This document shows, piece by piece, positions 1 to 8,610 of a stretch of DNA of 64,000 bases. The DNA lies in NCBI GenBank assembly GCA_031291325.1, contig JARLJG010000049.1, positions 1 to 64,000 on the forward strand, read 5' to 3'. Source of the stretch: Burkholderiaceae bacterium. Its GTDB lineage: Bacteria; Pseudomonadota; Gammaproteobacteria; Burkholderiales; Burkholderiaceae_D. A program made the position numbers and the translations under genes. Position 1 is the first letter of the stretch. The number at the start of each line of letters is the position of its first letter. The notes below the pieces were generated by a model. That model ran no database searches and was not told the DNA's origin. It worked only from the letters and a program-made list of their open reading frames with translations.

Positions 1-158
1 GCAAGGGCTTCGCTCCTCTCTGCCCGCTTGCGGGAGAGAGCGGCCCGCGCAAGGGGCCGGGAGAGAGGGTTTGTCTACCGCATAAAAACCCTCTCCCCTA
101 CCCCCTCTCCCGCAAGCGGGCAGAGGGGAATGCAGCGCCACCACTTGTGGGTAATGAC
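1..158. repeat. GC-rich palindromic intergenic repeat, copy 1 (left end cut by the window)
   Basis: The stretch is closely similar to 16111-16286: both carry CTCTGCCCGCTTGCGGGAGAGAG, a central AACCCTCTCCCCTACCCC and a right end CACTTGTGGGTAATGAC. Internal arms are complementary, so it can fold into a long hairpin. The left inverted end seen in the 16111 copy is absent because the window starts inside the element. Non-coding. Confidence 0.8.
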
Positions 159-162
159 CAGC

Positions 163-224
163 GCGAAGGCGGGAATCCATACTGAGTAAATTCGAGCTCA
201 TTCCCTATGGATTCCCGCATTCGC
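163..224. repeat. short inverted repeat (GCGGGAATCC type)
   Basis: Arms 163-181 and 206-224 are complementary at 18 of 19 positions, around a 24-base loop. It abuts the larger palindromic repeat on its left. The rest of the region up to 480 is AT-rich non-coding DNA and presumably carries the promoter of the gene at 481. Confidence 0.65.
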
Positions 225-372
225 GGGAACGACGGAGATATATATTGCGTTCAAGAATTAATAATACAGTGCGATTTCTTTCATGCAATCGCCCTGACCC
301 ACATTGCAAAGAAAGGGACAGAATGCTTCTTTTGTGCAACACTTACAACTTGCTTGCACATCGTCATATTTT

Positions 373-400
373 TTGACTAAAAGATTAGCTACAATACAAC
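373..400 (+). promoter_or_regulatory. putative sigma-70 promoter for the T6SS phospho-signalling genes
   Basis: A TTGACT hexamer at 373-378 is followed after 16 bases by TACAAC at 395-400, in an AT-rich stretch about 80 bases before the gene at 481. The -35 is good and the -10 is weak (4 of 6 matches). Alternative AT-rich -10 candidates lie within 10 bases. Inferred only from base patterns. Confidence 0.3.
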
Positions 401-480
401 TTAATATGATTTATCCCGGTTGCAAGGCACTAGTTTTTTTCACACCGGACTGCGAGCCGGTGGTTTTCGGAGCAATGTGA

Positions 481-1671
481 ATGATCAAACTTACGGCGGT
501 ATCCTATAATAACCAAGCGTCTTTGCCCCCCCTGTCGGCCGTGTTTGGACACGATGGCGGCACGCTCGGGCGCAGCGACGACAACCACTTCGTTCTTCCC
601 GACCCGAAAAATCTGGTTTCGCGCGTCCAGGCCATGGTCAAAAGCGACGGCGCGCGGCATTCGATCACCAATCTGAGCCAGGCCAACCCGATTTTACTGA
701 ATGGCAAGGAGATCGATTTCGATCGCGAATATCCATTCAATCCCGGCGATGAAATACAAGTTGGCCTCTATGTATTGCGGGCCGAGCCACACTTGGCCGC
801 CGTGGAGGGCAATTCCGCCGCTGCTACGGCAACGCCAACCGAAAATCACGCAACGCCGCAGAAAGCAGCGCAAGCACCGCGCGAGTCCGTATCCAGTCCG
901 ATAGGCAGCGCTCGACAAGTGCCCAATCTGGCCGAATTGCATCATAAGAAAACCGAAGCCAGCGCCATTCGTGCGCGCCAGGCGGACGAATCCGCGCATC
1001 CGCCGAGCAAGGAAAAACCGCCAGCGGGTTCCGCCGAGCAAACCGCCGCGGATTACGTCGACGCCGACAACGACGCCTTGATGCATGCTTTCTTGAAGGG
1101 CGCGGGCCTGGAGGAAGTCAGCCTTAACTCGGGCGTCACGCCCGAGTTCATGGAAACCATCGGCAAGCTGCTGGCAACCTCGATCCATGGAACGTTCGAG
1201 TTGCTGGCGACCCGCTCGTCGATCAAGCGGGAAGTCAAGGCCGACGTGACGATGGTGGTGGTAAGAAACAACAATCCGCTCAAGTTCCTCTCCGACAGCG
1301 AGACGGTGCTGGTGCAAATGCTGCGCAAGAAAATGCCGGGCTTCATGGGGCCCAACGAAGCGTTGCAAGATGCGTTCGCCGATCTGCATGCGCACCAGAG
1401 CGGCATGGTGGCCGGCATGAATGGCGCTATCCATGAAGTGTTGAAACGCTTCGATCCCAAAACGCTGGAAGAGCGCATCAAAGCGCCGAACCTTCTCGAC
1501 TCCGTCGTGCCCTCGCATCGCAAGGCGCGCATGTGGGATCTGTATGACCATTTGTACGAAGAAATCAACCGCGAGGCGCAGCGCGACTATCAAAAACTTT
1601 TCGGCAAGGCGTTTTTGAAAGCCTACGAAAAGGAGATCGCGCGCAGCCGCAACGAGGAGAAAGATGCATAG
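481..1671 (+). CDS. tagH: T6SS-associated FHA domain protein (TagH/Fha type)
   Basis: A 396-residue protein. An N-terminal forkhead-associated domain (about residues 15-100) contains the GRSDDN phosphopeptide loop and a VSRVQA strand. A low-complexity Ala/Pro/Lys linker (about 105-195) leads to the C-terminal domain typical of T6SS FHA proteins (about 200-385). Family members bind phosphothreonine and switch T6SS assembly when phosphorylated by a PpkA-type kinase. The next gene overlaps it by 8 bases and encodes a phosphatase, followed by a kinase, which fits that pathway. The conserved His of the FHA SxxH motif is Gln here. The ATG is preceded by CGGAG about 10 bases upstream. No T6SS sheath or membrane genes are adjacent. 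Confidence 0.85.
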   Translation: MIKLTAVSYNNQASLPPLSAVFGHDGGTLGRSDDNHFVLPDPKNLVSRVQAMVKSDGARHSITNLSQANPILLNGKEIDFDREYPFNPGDEIQVGLYVLRAEPHLAAVEGNSAAATATPTENHATPQKAAQAPRESVSSPIGSARQVPNLAELHHKKTEASAIRARQADESAHPPSKEKPPAGSAEQTAADYVDADNDALMHAFLKGAGLEEVSLNSGVTPEFMETIGKLLATSIHGTFELLATRSSIKREVKADVTMVVVRNNNPLKFLSDSETVLVQMLRKKMPGFMGPNEALQDAFADLHAHQSGMVAGMNGAIHEVLKRFDPKTLEERIKAPNLLDSVVPSHRKARMWDLYDHLYEEINREAQRDYQKLFGKAFLKAYEKEIARSRNEEKDA

Positions 1672-2458
1672 CGAGTTGTCGGCCGACCGCAAGCTTTATC
1701 TCAGGTCGTCTGTGCTTACCGAGATCGGCGATCGCCAATCCAATCAGGATGCGCAAGCCAGCGCGCGTCAGGGTGGCTTGGCATGTTTTGTCGTCTCCGA
1801 TGGCGCTGGCGGCCATGCGGGAGGCGAAATCGCTTCCAACCTGGTCGTCAAGGCAGTCATCGAAAGTTTTTTGCAGGAATTGTCGTTTGGCGTGCGCGCG
1901 CTGCAATATTATGTCAATCACGCAATCGACAAGGTCGCGCAAGAGAAAAGCACCGATAAGCAACTCATCGACATGAGCGCGACGTTGGCCGCTGTGTTGA
2001 TCGACAACGACAATCGCTGCGCGTTGTGGGCGCACCTTGGCGACACTCGCATCTATCTCTTCCGCGACAAGAAGATTCAGTCGATCACCCACGATCATAG
2101 TTTGGTGCAGCAATTCGTCGACGCCGGGTATTGCCCGCCCGAAGCCTTGAGAACCCACCCGCAACGCAGCGTGTTATATGCCGCAGTTGGGACGAGCGGC
2201 GAAACAGCGCCGGAAATTACGCCCGCTGCCATGGCGTTGCAGGAAGGCGATGCCATCTTGTTGTGCACCGATGGTTTCTGGGAATGGGTAACTGAAAGTA
2301 AAATGGAGCAAACCCTGGCAGCTGCGGCATCGGTGGACGACTGGCTGCTGCAAATGCGTCAAATTGTAGAAAATAACGCTAACAAGTCCTCAAAATTTCG
2401 TGACAACTACACTGCACAAGCGCTATGGTTCAGTGACCGCGAATCGGACATAAAATAA
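1664..2458 (+). CDS. PP2C-family serine/threonine phosphatase (PppA-like, T6SS-linked)
   Basis: A 264-residue protein phosphatase of the metal-dependent PP2C/Stp family. Visible motifs are GDRQSNQDA near the N-terminus, SDGAGGHAGGE (metal-binding Asp-Gly), LGDTRIYLF with THDHSLVQQ mid-protein, and LCTDGFWEWV near residue 207. It overlaps tagH by 8 bases and lies 41 bases before the kinase, so the three are probably co-transcribed. By analogy with PppA of Pseudomonas aeruginosa it would remove the phosphate added by the neighbouring kinase and damp T6SS activity. That role is inferred from context; the enzymatic class is clear. Confidence 0.88.
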   Translation: MHSELSADRKLYLRSSVLTEIGDRQSNQDAQASARQGGLACFVVSDGAGGHAGGEIASNLVVKAVIESFLQELSFGVRALQYYVNHAIDKVAQEKSTDKQLIDMSATLAAVLIDNDNRCALWAHLGDTRIYLFRDKKIQSITHDHSLVQQFVDAGYCPPEALRTHPQRSVLYAAVGTSGETAPEITPAAMALQEGDAILLCTDGFWEWVTESKMEQTLAAAASVDDWLLQMRQIVENNANKSSKFRDNYTAQALWFSDRESDIK

Positions 2459-2499
2459 CAAACACTTTCTGGTCGAATAATTTTAGTCGATTAAACTGC

Positions 2500-4242
2500 A
2501 TGACAAATGGTAACGCAAACTTGAGCTCAAAGGATACGAACACAGAGACCTCCCCGCACTGGTCTATCACGGGTTCTGCAAATTGCTTGCCGATCGGCAC
2601 CCATCTTGCTGAATTCGAGATTACGGGGGTCGTCGGCGAAGGCGGTTTCGGCAATGTCTACCTGGCGTTCGACCACTCCTTGCAGCGCACCGTCGCGATC
2701 AAGGAATATATGCCGGTGGCGCTGGCCTCGCGCGGCGCCGACAACGCCGTGCTGGTGCAAACCAAGCGGCACAGAGAGACGTTCGAGACCGGCATGAACA
2801 GCTTCATCAATGAAGCGCGCCTGCTGGCGCAGTTCGACCATCCGGCTCTGATCAAGGTCTATCGCTTTTGGGAGCAAAACAATACCGCCTATATGGCCAT
2901 GCGTTACTACGAAGGCCAGACGTTCAAGAACATCGTCGCCAAGCATCCCGAAGTCGTCAGCGAAGCCTGGTTGAAGCCGATCCTGAAGCCGATTCTCGAG
3001 GCGCTGGAGACGCTCTACAAGATTCAGATCTTGCACCGGGATATTTCGCCGGACAACATCATGATCCAAACCAATGGCGAAGCGGTATTGCTCGATTTCG
3101 GCGCCGCGCGCCAAATCCTCGGCGACATGAGCCAGGCGCTGACGGTCATATTGAAACCCGGATACGCTCCGGTCGAACAATATGCGGAAGACAGCGACAT
3201 GAAGCAAGGCCCGTGGACCGACATCTACGCGCTGTCGGCAGTGATGTATTTTGCGATTGCCAAGAAGGTACCGCCGACTTCGGTGACGCGCCTGCTCAAA
3301 GATCCCATCGAATTGCTGCAAAATTCGCCTCGTCCCGGATTCAGCAAGGAATTCCTGGCCGCCATCGATAAAGGCATGGCGGTCAAGCCAAATGAGCGGC
3401 CGCAATCCGTCGCCGAATTCAGCAAACTCCTGGGGATCGACAAAGCCGGCCCGGCACAAGCCAACAGCTTGCTGTCGGCGAAATCGTCGGCGGCACAAAA
3501 AAAAGCAGACGCCAATGCCAAACCGGGCGATGCACGCGGCCATAAATCGAAGTCGCCCTCTTCTGCTGCCAAAGTCTCGAACAAAGGATCGTGGGTCTTG
3601 ATCGCCGCCGGCGTCATCGCTGCAGCGATAGGCATTTATCATATGGCGCATCGCCCGCTCGACTCCAAGGCAGCTGCCGAAACAACTCCCAGCGCAACCA
3701 TGAATGCAAACGACCCGGGCAGTGGCGCGGCGCAGCCGGCACAGTCAACCGCGTCTACAAGCTTGCCGGAAACGGGCAAAAGCGATGAATCGGCAGGCCC
3801 AGCCTTGCCGGCACAGCAAGCAAACGCTACGCCGGAGGAAGGTGCGAATCGTGCCAAACCAACTCCGGCTGCAATTGCCGTATCGCCAAAACCTGGTTCC
3901 GCCGGCACGCTTGGTGTGAATACCGCGCCGCCGAACGCCATCAAGCCTGTGCCGCCGGCGGTCGGCGCAGACAACAGTCGCACAGCGCCAGAAAACGCGC
4001 AAACCGATGGCACCCCTGCCAAGGCAACTGTAGCATTCCGACTTTCGATTCGCCCATGGGCCACCGTCTTGGTCGATGGCAGCATGAAAGGTGTCAGCCC
4101 GCCGATGAAAAGGCTGCTTTTATCTGCGGGAAAACACCAAATTAGATTGGTCAACCCTAGTTTTCCGGATCATACCGTTGATATACTAGTCGACGGCAAG
4201 AAAAAATCCGGCGCAATCGACTACGATTTTTCTCCGCAGTAA
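2500..4242 (+). CDS. membrane-anchored Ser/Thr protein kinase with C-terminal PEGA-like domain (PpkA-like)
   Basis: A 580-residue kinase. The cytoplasmic kinase domain (about 38-310) shows the Gly-rich loop GEGGFG (46-51), VAIKE lysine (68), catalytic HRDISPDN (from 179) and DFG (199-201). A Pro/Ala/Lys-rich juxtamembrane segment precedes one transmembrane helix (about 363-384). A long low-complexity periplasmic linker leads to a PEGA-like domain (about 508-578) with the VLVDGSMKG signature. It follows an FHA protein and a PP2C phosphatase and is followed by a lipoprotein, the set that makes up T6SS threonine-phosphorylation pathways. The best known PpkA carries a von Willebrand domain outside the cell membrane, so the PEGA-like end is a variant. 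The T6SS target is inferred. Confidence 0.85.
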   Translation: MTNGNANLSSKDTNTETSPHWSITGSANCLPIGTHLAEFEITGVVGEGGFGNVYLAFDHSLQRTVAIKEYMPVALASRGADNAVLVQTKRHRETFETGMNSFINEARLLAQFDHPALIKVYRFWEQNNTAYMAMRYYEGQTFKNIVAKHPEVVSEAWLKPILKPILEALETLYKIQILHRDISPDNIMIQTNGEAVLLDFGAARQILGDMSQALTVILKPGYAPVEQYAEDSDMKQGPWTDIYALSAVMYFAIAKKVPPTSVTRLLKDPIELLQNSPRPGFSKEFLAAIDKGMAVKPNERPQSVAEFSKLLGIDKAGPAQANSLLSAKSSAAQKKADANAKPGDARGHKSKSPSSAAKVSNKGSWVLIAAGVIAAAIGIYHMAHRPLDSKAAAETTPSATMNANDPGSGAAQPAQSTASTSLPETGKSDESAGPALPAQQANATPEEGANRAKPTPAAIAVSPKPGSAGTLGVNTAPPNAIKPVPPAVGADNSRTAPENAQTDGTPAKATVAFRLSIRPWATVLVDGSMKGVSPPMKRLLLSAGKHQIRLVNPSFPDHTVDILVDGKKKSGAIDYDFSPQ

Positions 4243-4410
4243 GCAAATATATTTATCGGATTCCAATTTTAACGGGAACAATCCAGCTCGGTCCATGTCG
4301 AACCTCCGTCCAATGTTGGAACGGAAGCTTGATTCGAGGAAACCGAGTGCAAGACGCCCATCAAAGCAGATTTTCTCGACAGCCGCTGTCTAACATTTTT
4401 CAAACAAGCG

Positions 4411-4902
4411 ATGAAAATGTCCCGTAAATGCGTCAATCTGGCAACAATTTTTGTATTGGCATCGCTACTTTCAGCGTGCGCAACCGATGATCAAGCGCGA
4501 AAACCGGATGCGCAAGCAGCCAACCCGGTAACGGCAAAACCGGCAGCCCCAGCGGTGCCGCCGCCGGAATCGCCGGAAAAAATTGCCGAAAGAGCTGCTC
4601 GCGCTGCGGCTCAAGCGGATTTGGATGGAATTATTGCTTTGTATAACAATGGCGACTACAACGGCGAAATAAAGCGCTTTGCCAGTGTCGGCGATGCGCT
4701 AAAGCCGTATAAGGATTTACAGTTGCAAGGCATTAAATACACTGCGTTCAGCTATTGCCTGACCAAGCACATTACGCTTTGCAGGCAACAGTTTGAAAAT
4801 GCCTTCAAGCTGGATCCCTCGTTCGACCTGTTACCGGGCGAAAAAGGGCATCCGCTATGGGGTCCGGTTTTTGCGCGAGTAAAAAAGAAGGAAGGCAGTT
4901 AG
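4411..4902 (+). CDS. tssQ: TssQ-family T6SS-associated lipoprotein
   Basis: A 163-residue lipoprotein with a type II signal peptide and lipobox LSAC; Cys23 would be lipidated. An Ala/Pro-rich tether (about 30-62) is followed by a helical, TPR-like globular part (about 65-155) with the pattern ALYNNGDYNG...FKLDPSF. Proteins of this size and layout next to T6SS FHA and kinase genes are annotated as TssQ. It probably sits at the inner face of the outer membrane. It lies 168 bases after the kinase, with no obvious terminator between. Its role in kinase sensing is inferred from position, by analogy with the P. aeruginosa Tag proteins. Confidence 0.65.
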   Translation: MKMSRKCVNLATIFVLASLLSACATDDQARKPDAQAANPVTAKPAAPAVPPPESPEKIAERAARAAAQADLDGIIALYNNGDYNGEIKRFASVGDALKPYKDLQLQGIKYTAFSYCLTKHITLCRQQFENAFKLDPSFDLLPGEKGHPLWGPVFARVKKKEGS

Positions 4903-5116
4903 GGCTAGCCCTGAATGTGCTTGACCGCTGTTTTTCAGATACGTGAGATTGTGCATCGCATTTTGAATCGCATTTTATTTTTTCATTGTTAAATTTTCAT
5001 TATTTTGGATTGCCGCTGGACTTTTCATAGCATTTCTTGATATACTTCAACGACCGGAATTGTAAAAAATTATGACAAACAGCTTGGGCAGCTGACATTT
5101 GATTGATAATTACCCT

Positions 5117-5353
5117 ATGATCACAGTACAAGTCCTAGATACCCCTTCCAAAAACCAATTGCTGGTCTCGTGGCGCGAGTCTGGCTTGTGCAACTACACC
5201 GAGCAGTTGTGGGCTTTGCGCAAGGCACCCAAATCGGCTATTTGCCCTGTCAGCGGAAAAGCCATTCGTCGTGGCGATCACGTTTATCGGCCAGTGGGCA
5301 AACCGCTCAATCATGCGGAATGCATCCTCGCGGAAGCGGTGCAACTCCCTTAA
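5117..5353 (+). CDS. DUF3331 domain-containing protein
   Basis: A 78-residue protein matching the DUF3331 pattern common in Burkholderiales: LVSWRESG near the start, then CPVSGKAIRRGDHVYRP with a Cys that may belong to a small zinc-binding or treble-clef-like fold. The function of the family is unknown. The ATG at 5117 gives the usual compact start; a TTG at 5099 would add six residues. It stands alone, 214 bases after the T6SS lipoprotein, whose intervening DNA shows no other feature. Confidence 0.68.
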   Translation: MITVQVLDTPSKNQLLVSWRESGLCNYTEQLWALRKAPKSAICPVSGKAIRRGDHVYRPVGKPLNHAECILAEAVQLP

Positions 5354-5934
5354 CGCCAGACAGACGACAACGGCCTCTCCCGGGTGCGTTGTCGCTTTCT
5401 CGATGCTCGGCCAAAAGCGCTGAGCCAGAGCGTTTGCCGGGCTGACACAAGCGTCTTGGCGGCGAAATTCGGATATTTCTTCCTGCTTGCCGCCTGCCCT
5501 CTTGCGAGCTCGATCCAGCGCATGCGTTCAATGCCAAAGCAGCGCAACAATCCGCTTTGCCGGTCAGCGTAACGCGCTAAAGCGAGTTATCATGATTTCC
5601 ACATAAACCACTGTATTTACGGTAAAAATTCACACGAACCGCACGGGAAATTACCTTCCCTCGATCGCATTTGGGCGATTACACTGGCGCAGTGAGTAGA
5701 GTGTGTTCATTTTGTGTTTGTTCAGTAGCTAAATCTAACCAGAAATTGCGAAAATTTGCGGATAATTAGTTGTCTTGCATCATTTGTTAATTGAATTGCC
5801 GTTAGAATGTAGGAATATTTTACACTTATTTGCATTTAAGATATTGCTATACTGCAATAAGATGCCAGAATATAGGTGTACGAGAACAGCGCCAATACGA
5901 TCAACTGCAAAGAATACTTTTGTGTGGCAAGACA
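5354..5934. other. 581-base intergenic region with no recognised gene
   Basis: The region falls from high GC on the left to AT-rich on the right (5580-5930). Short open frames occur on both strands but lack family resemblance and sensible codon use. Several TTG- and TAAT-rich stretches around 5700-5850 could hold the promoter of the DUF1631 gene. No convincing hairpin, repeat or RNA gene was found. Confidence 0.5.
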
Positions 5935-8355
5935 ATGGTTGCTATCGATTCCACCAACCCGACCGAGCGAACGAAGGCCTCTTTGAGCAACCCGCACACT
6001 GAGGTATTCAGGAATCTCATCGCCGTCGCGTTAAAGGCTGCAAACGCACAGTTGGACAAATTTGCGTTGCGGCTGGCGGATGCATTGATGCAACTCTCCG
6101 ATGCAAGCAAGGACGCCAAGGAAGCGAGCCTGAGCTTCAACTCCTCGAATTTATTGAAAAAGAATGTTTACGCCTTCCATTTTCTGGCGTCCGCTGCGCT
6201 GCAAAAGGCACTGCAGCAGGAAGTTGATTTGATTGAATCGCCTTTCAAATCGATTCGCCCCAGGTCGAGCGAAGGCCTGTCCCTGGTTCCTTACGAAGAC
6301 ATGGATAGAAAATTGTTGATGGCGAATATGGCTCGCCCGCTCGAGGCCGCCAACGCCGACCAATTGTCCGCCTTGCGACTGCGCATCGCCCGCCTGCTGC
6401 AACGCGACGAAATCAGCAATAACCAAATTCCGTTCCGCCCGGAAGTTTTCCTCACGGCGATAAACGATTCGTGGAACGAATTCAACGCCGATAGCGAGAC
6501 GCATGGCATGATTCTGCCGCTATTGAAGGAAGACGTCTTTCTGGATTTGGGGCCTATTTACGACGCCTTGAGCCGCGAGTTGGTGGCCAGCGGCGTTCTT
6601 CCGGAATTGGCGGATTTCTACAACATCAAGAAAACCACGGGCAGCGCGGATTTGAAGAAAAAGGCCGAAGGCCTGGATCCAGCCGCATTGCGGCAATTGC
6701 AGCAAATTTTTTCGGCGCAGCCGAATTTGCCGGCAAGCGACTCGATGGCGCCAAATGCGATGATGTCATCGGGTTCGGCAGGTTCGATTGAGGCGCTGCC
6801 TGGCGTGCCGATGATTCCTGGAGTGCCGATGATTCCTGGCGTCCCCATGATCCCAGGACTATCGACCTCTGGAGCACCGGCCATGCAGGGCATGCCGGCA
6901 ATGCCCGGCGCGGCAAATGCGGCTAGCTATCCTGGAGCAGTCAACGCCACGGGCAATCCTGCTGCCGCGAATGCGGCCTATCCTGGCGCGATGGGCGTCC
7001 CGGGTCAAGGCCAGGCAACGCCTGCGGCTGTGTCCGGCAGCCAGCTACTCGGCTTTTTGTCCGGCATGCAAAACGTGCAAGCGGCATATACGCCGCAAGC
7101 TGCCGGCATCCCGGCGCCAATGCCGATGCTGGCCAACATCAAGGCGAGCGCACCGCAAGGGGCGATGACCCGCATCGACGAAAGCACGATCGACCTGTTG
7201 ACCAAGGTTTTCGATGTCGTCTTCCGCGATCCTAACATCCCGGCGGAAATCAAGGGCTTGATCGGTTTCCTGCAGGTACCGGTGTTGAAAGCGGCATTGG
7301 CCGACAAGGAATTCTTTTTCAAGGAAGAGCACCCGGCGCGTCGCCTCATCGAGCTGCTGACCAAGACCAGCGTCGCCTGGGATCAAAGCAAGGGGCAAGA
7401 CGACCCGCTCTACCAGACCATCAAGCGCAACGTCGATCGGGTCCAGCAGGACTTCGATCAGCAGGCAACAGTCTTCTCCGATGTCGTGTCGGAAATGGAG
7501 AACTTCCTGCAGCAAGAGGAAAGCAAATCCGCAGAAGCCTTGTCGGAGCCGATTGCGCAAGCGTTGAAGCAGGAAAAATTGGTCGCTGCCACCACGGCCG
7601 CCAGGAACGACGTAAAGATGCGCGTCGGCACCGGTGAAGTGGTGGCCTTCGTCGAAACCTTCCTGGAAAACAAGTGGGTCAAGGTTTTGACGCTCGCTTA
7701 CAGCATCCGGGAAGAGAAGCCGCAAGCAATCACCAGCGCGTTGAAAACGATGGACGACTTGATCTGGAGCGTCAAGCCGAAGATCACGCCGGAAGAGCGC
7801 AAGGAATTGATCGCAAAATTGCCTTCCATGCTCTCGATGCTCAACAAGTGGCTCAATCTGGTGAAGTTGGACGACGCCGAACGCCTGCAGTTTTTTGCCG
7901 AACTGGCCGAATGCCACGCCTCCATCGTGCGTGCGCCGATCGAAATGTCGCCGCAACGGCGGCTTGAAATTGCGATGGAAGTGGCCAAAGAGGCGGCGGA
8001 GCGGCGTTTGCAAAAGCAGGCGGAGCAAGAATCTGCGCCGCAGCCGGTGGTCGACGACTTCTCCAATCACGTGGAAAATCTGGAGCGCGGCATGTGGCTG
8101 GAATTCGCGCAAGACTATGGGCAAGCCAAGAAGGTCAAGCTGGCCTGGATCAGCCCGATGCGCAGCCTGTTTATTTTCTCGAACCGGGGCAAGACCGAAT
8201 CGTTCTCGTTGACGGCGGAAGGCCTGGCACAGGTTCTGCGCGAGTGTCGCGCCCACGTGATCGAATTGGGTGGCGTGGTGGATCGCGCCATCAACGAAGC
8301 ATTCACCGATGGCGGCGCGAACGACCCCGACATCGATGAGAAGACCGCAGCTTGA
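5935..8355 (+). CDS. DUF1631 family protein
   Basis: A large (about 806-residue) cytoplasmic protein of the DUF1631 family, whose members in Betaproteobacteria are often mislabelled thymidine phosphorylase. The N-terminal half contains the family block around IPFRPEVFLTAI. A low-complexity Ala/Gly/Pro/Met linker (about residues 255-400) includes three tandem GVPMIP units. The helical C-terminal half ends in a beta-rich region, WISPMRSLFIFSN, reminiscent of PilZ-like folds. The function is unknown. The open frame extends upstream to 5830, but the added residues look unnatural, so the ATG at 5935 is preferred. The gene stands alone between DUF3331 and EF-G. Confidence 0.8.
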   Translation: MVAIDSTNPTERTKASLSNPHTEVFRNLIAVALKAANAQLDKFALRLADALMQLSDASKDAKEASLSFNSSNLLKKNVYAFHFLASAALQKALQQEVDLIESPFKSIRPRSSEGLSLVPYEDMDRKLLMANMARPLEAANADQLSALRLRIARLLQRDEISNNQIPFRPEVFLTAINDSWNEFNADSETHGMILPLLKEDVFLDLGPIYDALSRELVASGVLPELADFYNIKKTTGSADLKKKAEGLDPAALRQLQQIFSAQPNLPASDSMAPNAMMSSGSAGSIEALPGVPMIPGVPMIPGVPMIPGLSTSGAPAMQGMPAMPGAANAASYPGAVNATGNPAAANAAYPGAMGVPGQGQATPAAVSGSQLLGFLSGMQNVQAAYTPQAAGIPAPMPMLANIKASAPQGAMTRIDESTIDLLTKVFDVVFRDPNIPAEIKGLIGFLQVPVLKAALADKEFFFKEEHPARRLIELLTKTSVAWDQSKGQDDPLYQTIKRNVDRVQQDFDQQATVFSDVVSEMENFLQQEESKSAEALSEPIAQALKQEKLVAATTAARNDVKMRVGTGEVVAFVETFLENKWVKVLTLAYSIREEKPQAITSALKTMDDLIWSVKPKITPEERKELIAKLPSMLSMLNKWLNLVKLDDAERLQFFAELAECHASIVRAPIEMSPQRRLEIAMEVAKEAAERRLQKQAEQESAPQPVVDDFSNHVENLERGMWLEFAQDYGQAKKVKLAWISPMRSLFIFSNRGKTESFSLTAEGLAQVLRECRAHVIELGGVVDRAINEAFTDGGANDPDIDEKTAA
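6806..6859 (+). repeat. three tandem 18-base units inside the DUF1631 gene
   Basis: Three consecutive near-identical 18-mers encode GVPMIP three times. They differ only at third codon positions, so the protein repeat is kept while the DNA has drifted. The copies lie in the disordered linker. Confidence 0.85.
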
Positions 8356-8610
8356 GCAGTCGATAAGCCACCCGCCTTTTCCTCGTCCAGGCAATGTCAG
8401 ACGCACCGTGTTCGGGCGGCCTGCACCGATGCCAAAACGCACCGCCAACTTCCCCAACTGATTTTTCGCCGCGCTCGCCCGTGCGCAGCTTCGGCCCGCT
8501 TTATCGGCCACCCCAAGCGCCAACCCTTGCAAAAACGGATTGCAAGGTTCATATTGAGTAGCTTCACGAGAACAAACTCGTAGACATCACTTTTCGGACA
8601 AGGATCTGCC

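Noticed and set aside
1-158. Possible tRNA or structured RNA gene because of strong hairpins
   Set aside because: No cloverleaf or conserved tRNA bases; the unit recurs as a palindromic repeat elsewhere.
5384-5572. 62-codon plus-strand frame after DUF3331
   Set aside because: Arg/Ser/Ala-biased, no ribosome binding site, no recognisable domain.
7045-8532. 495-codon minus-strand frame opposite DUF1631
   Set aside because: His/Arg/Leu-rich shadow without recognisable domains; DUF1631 on the plus strand explains the region.
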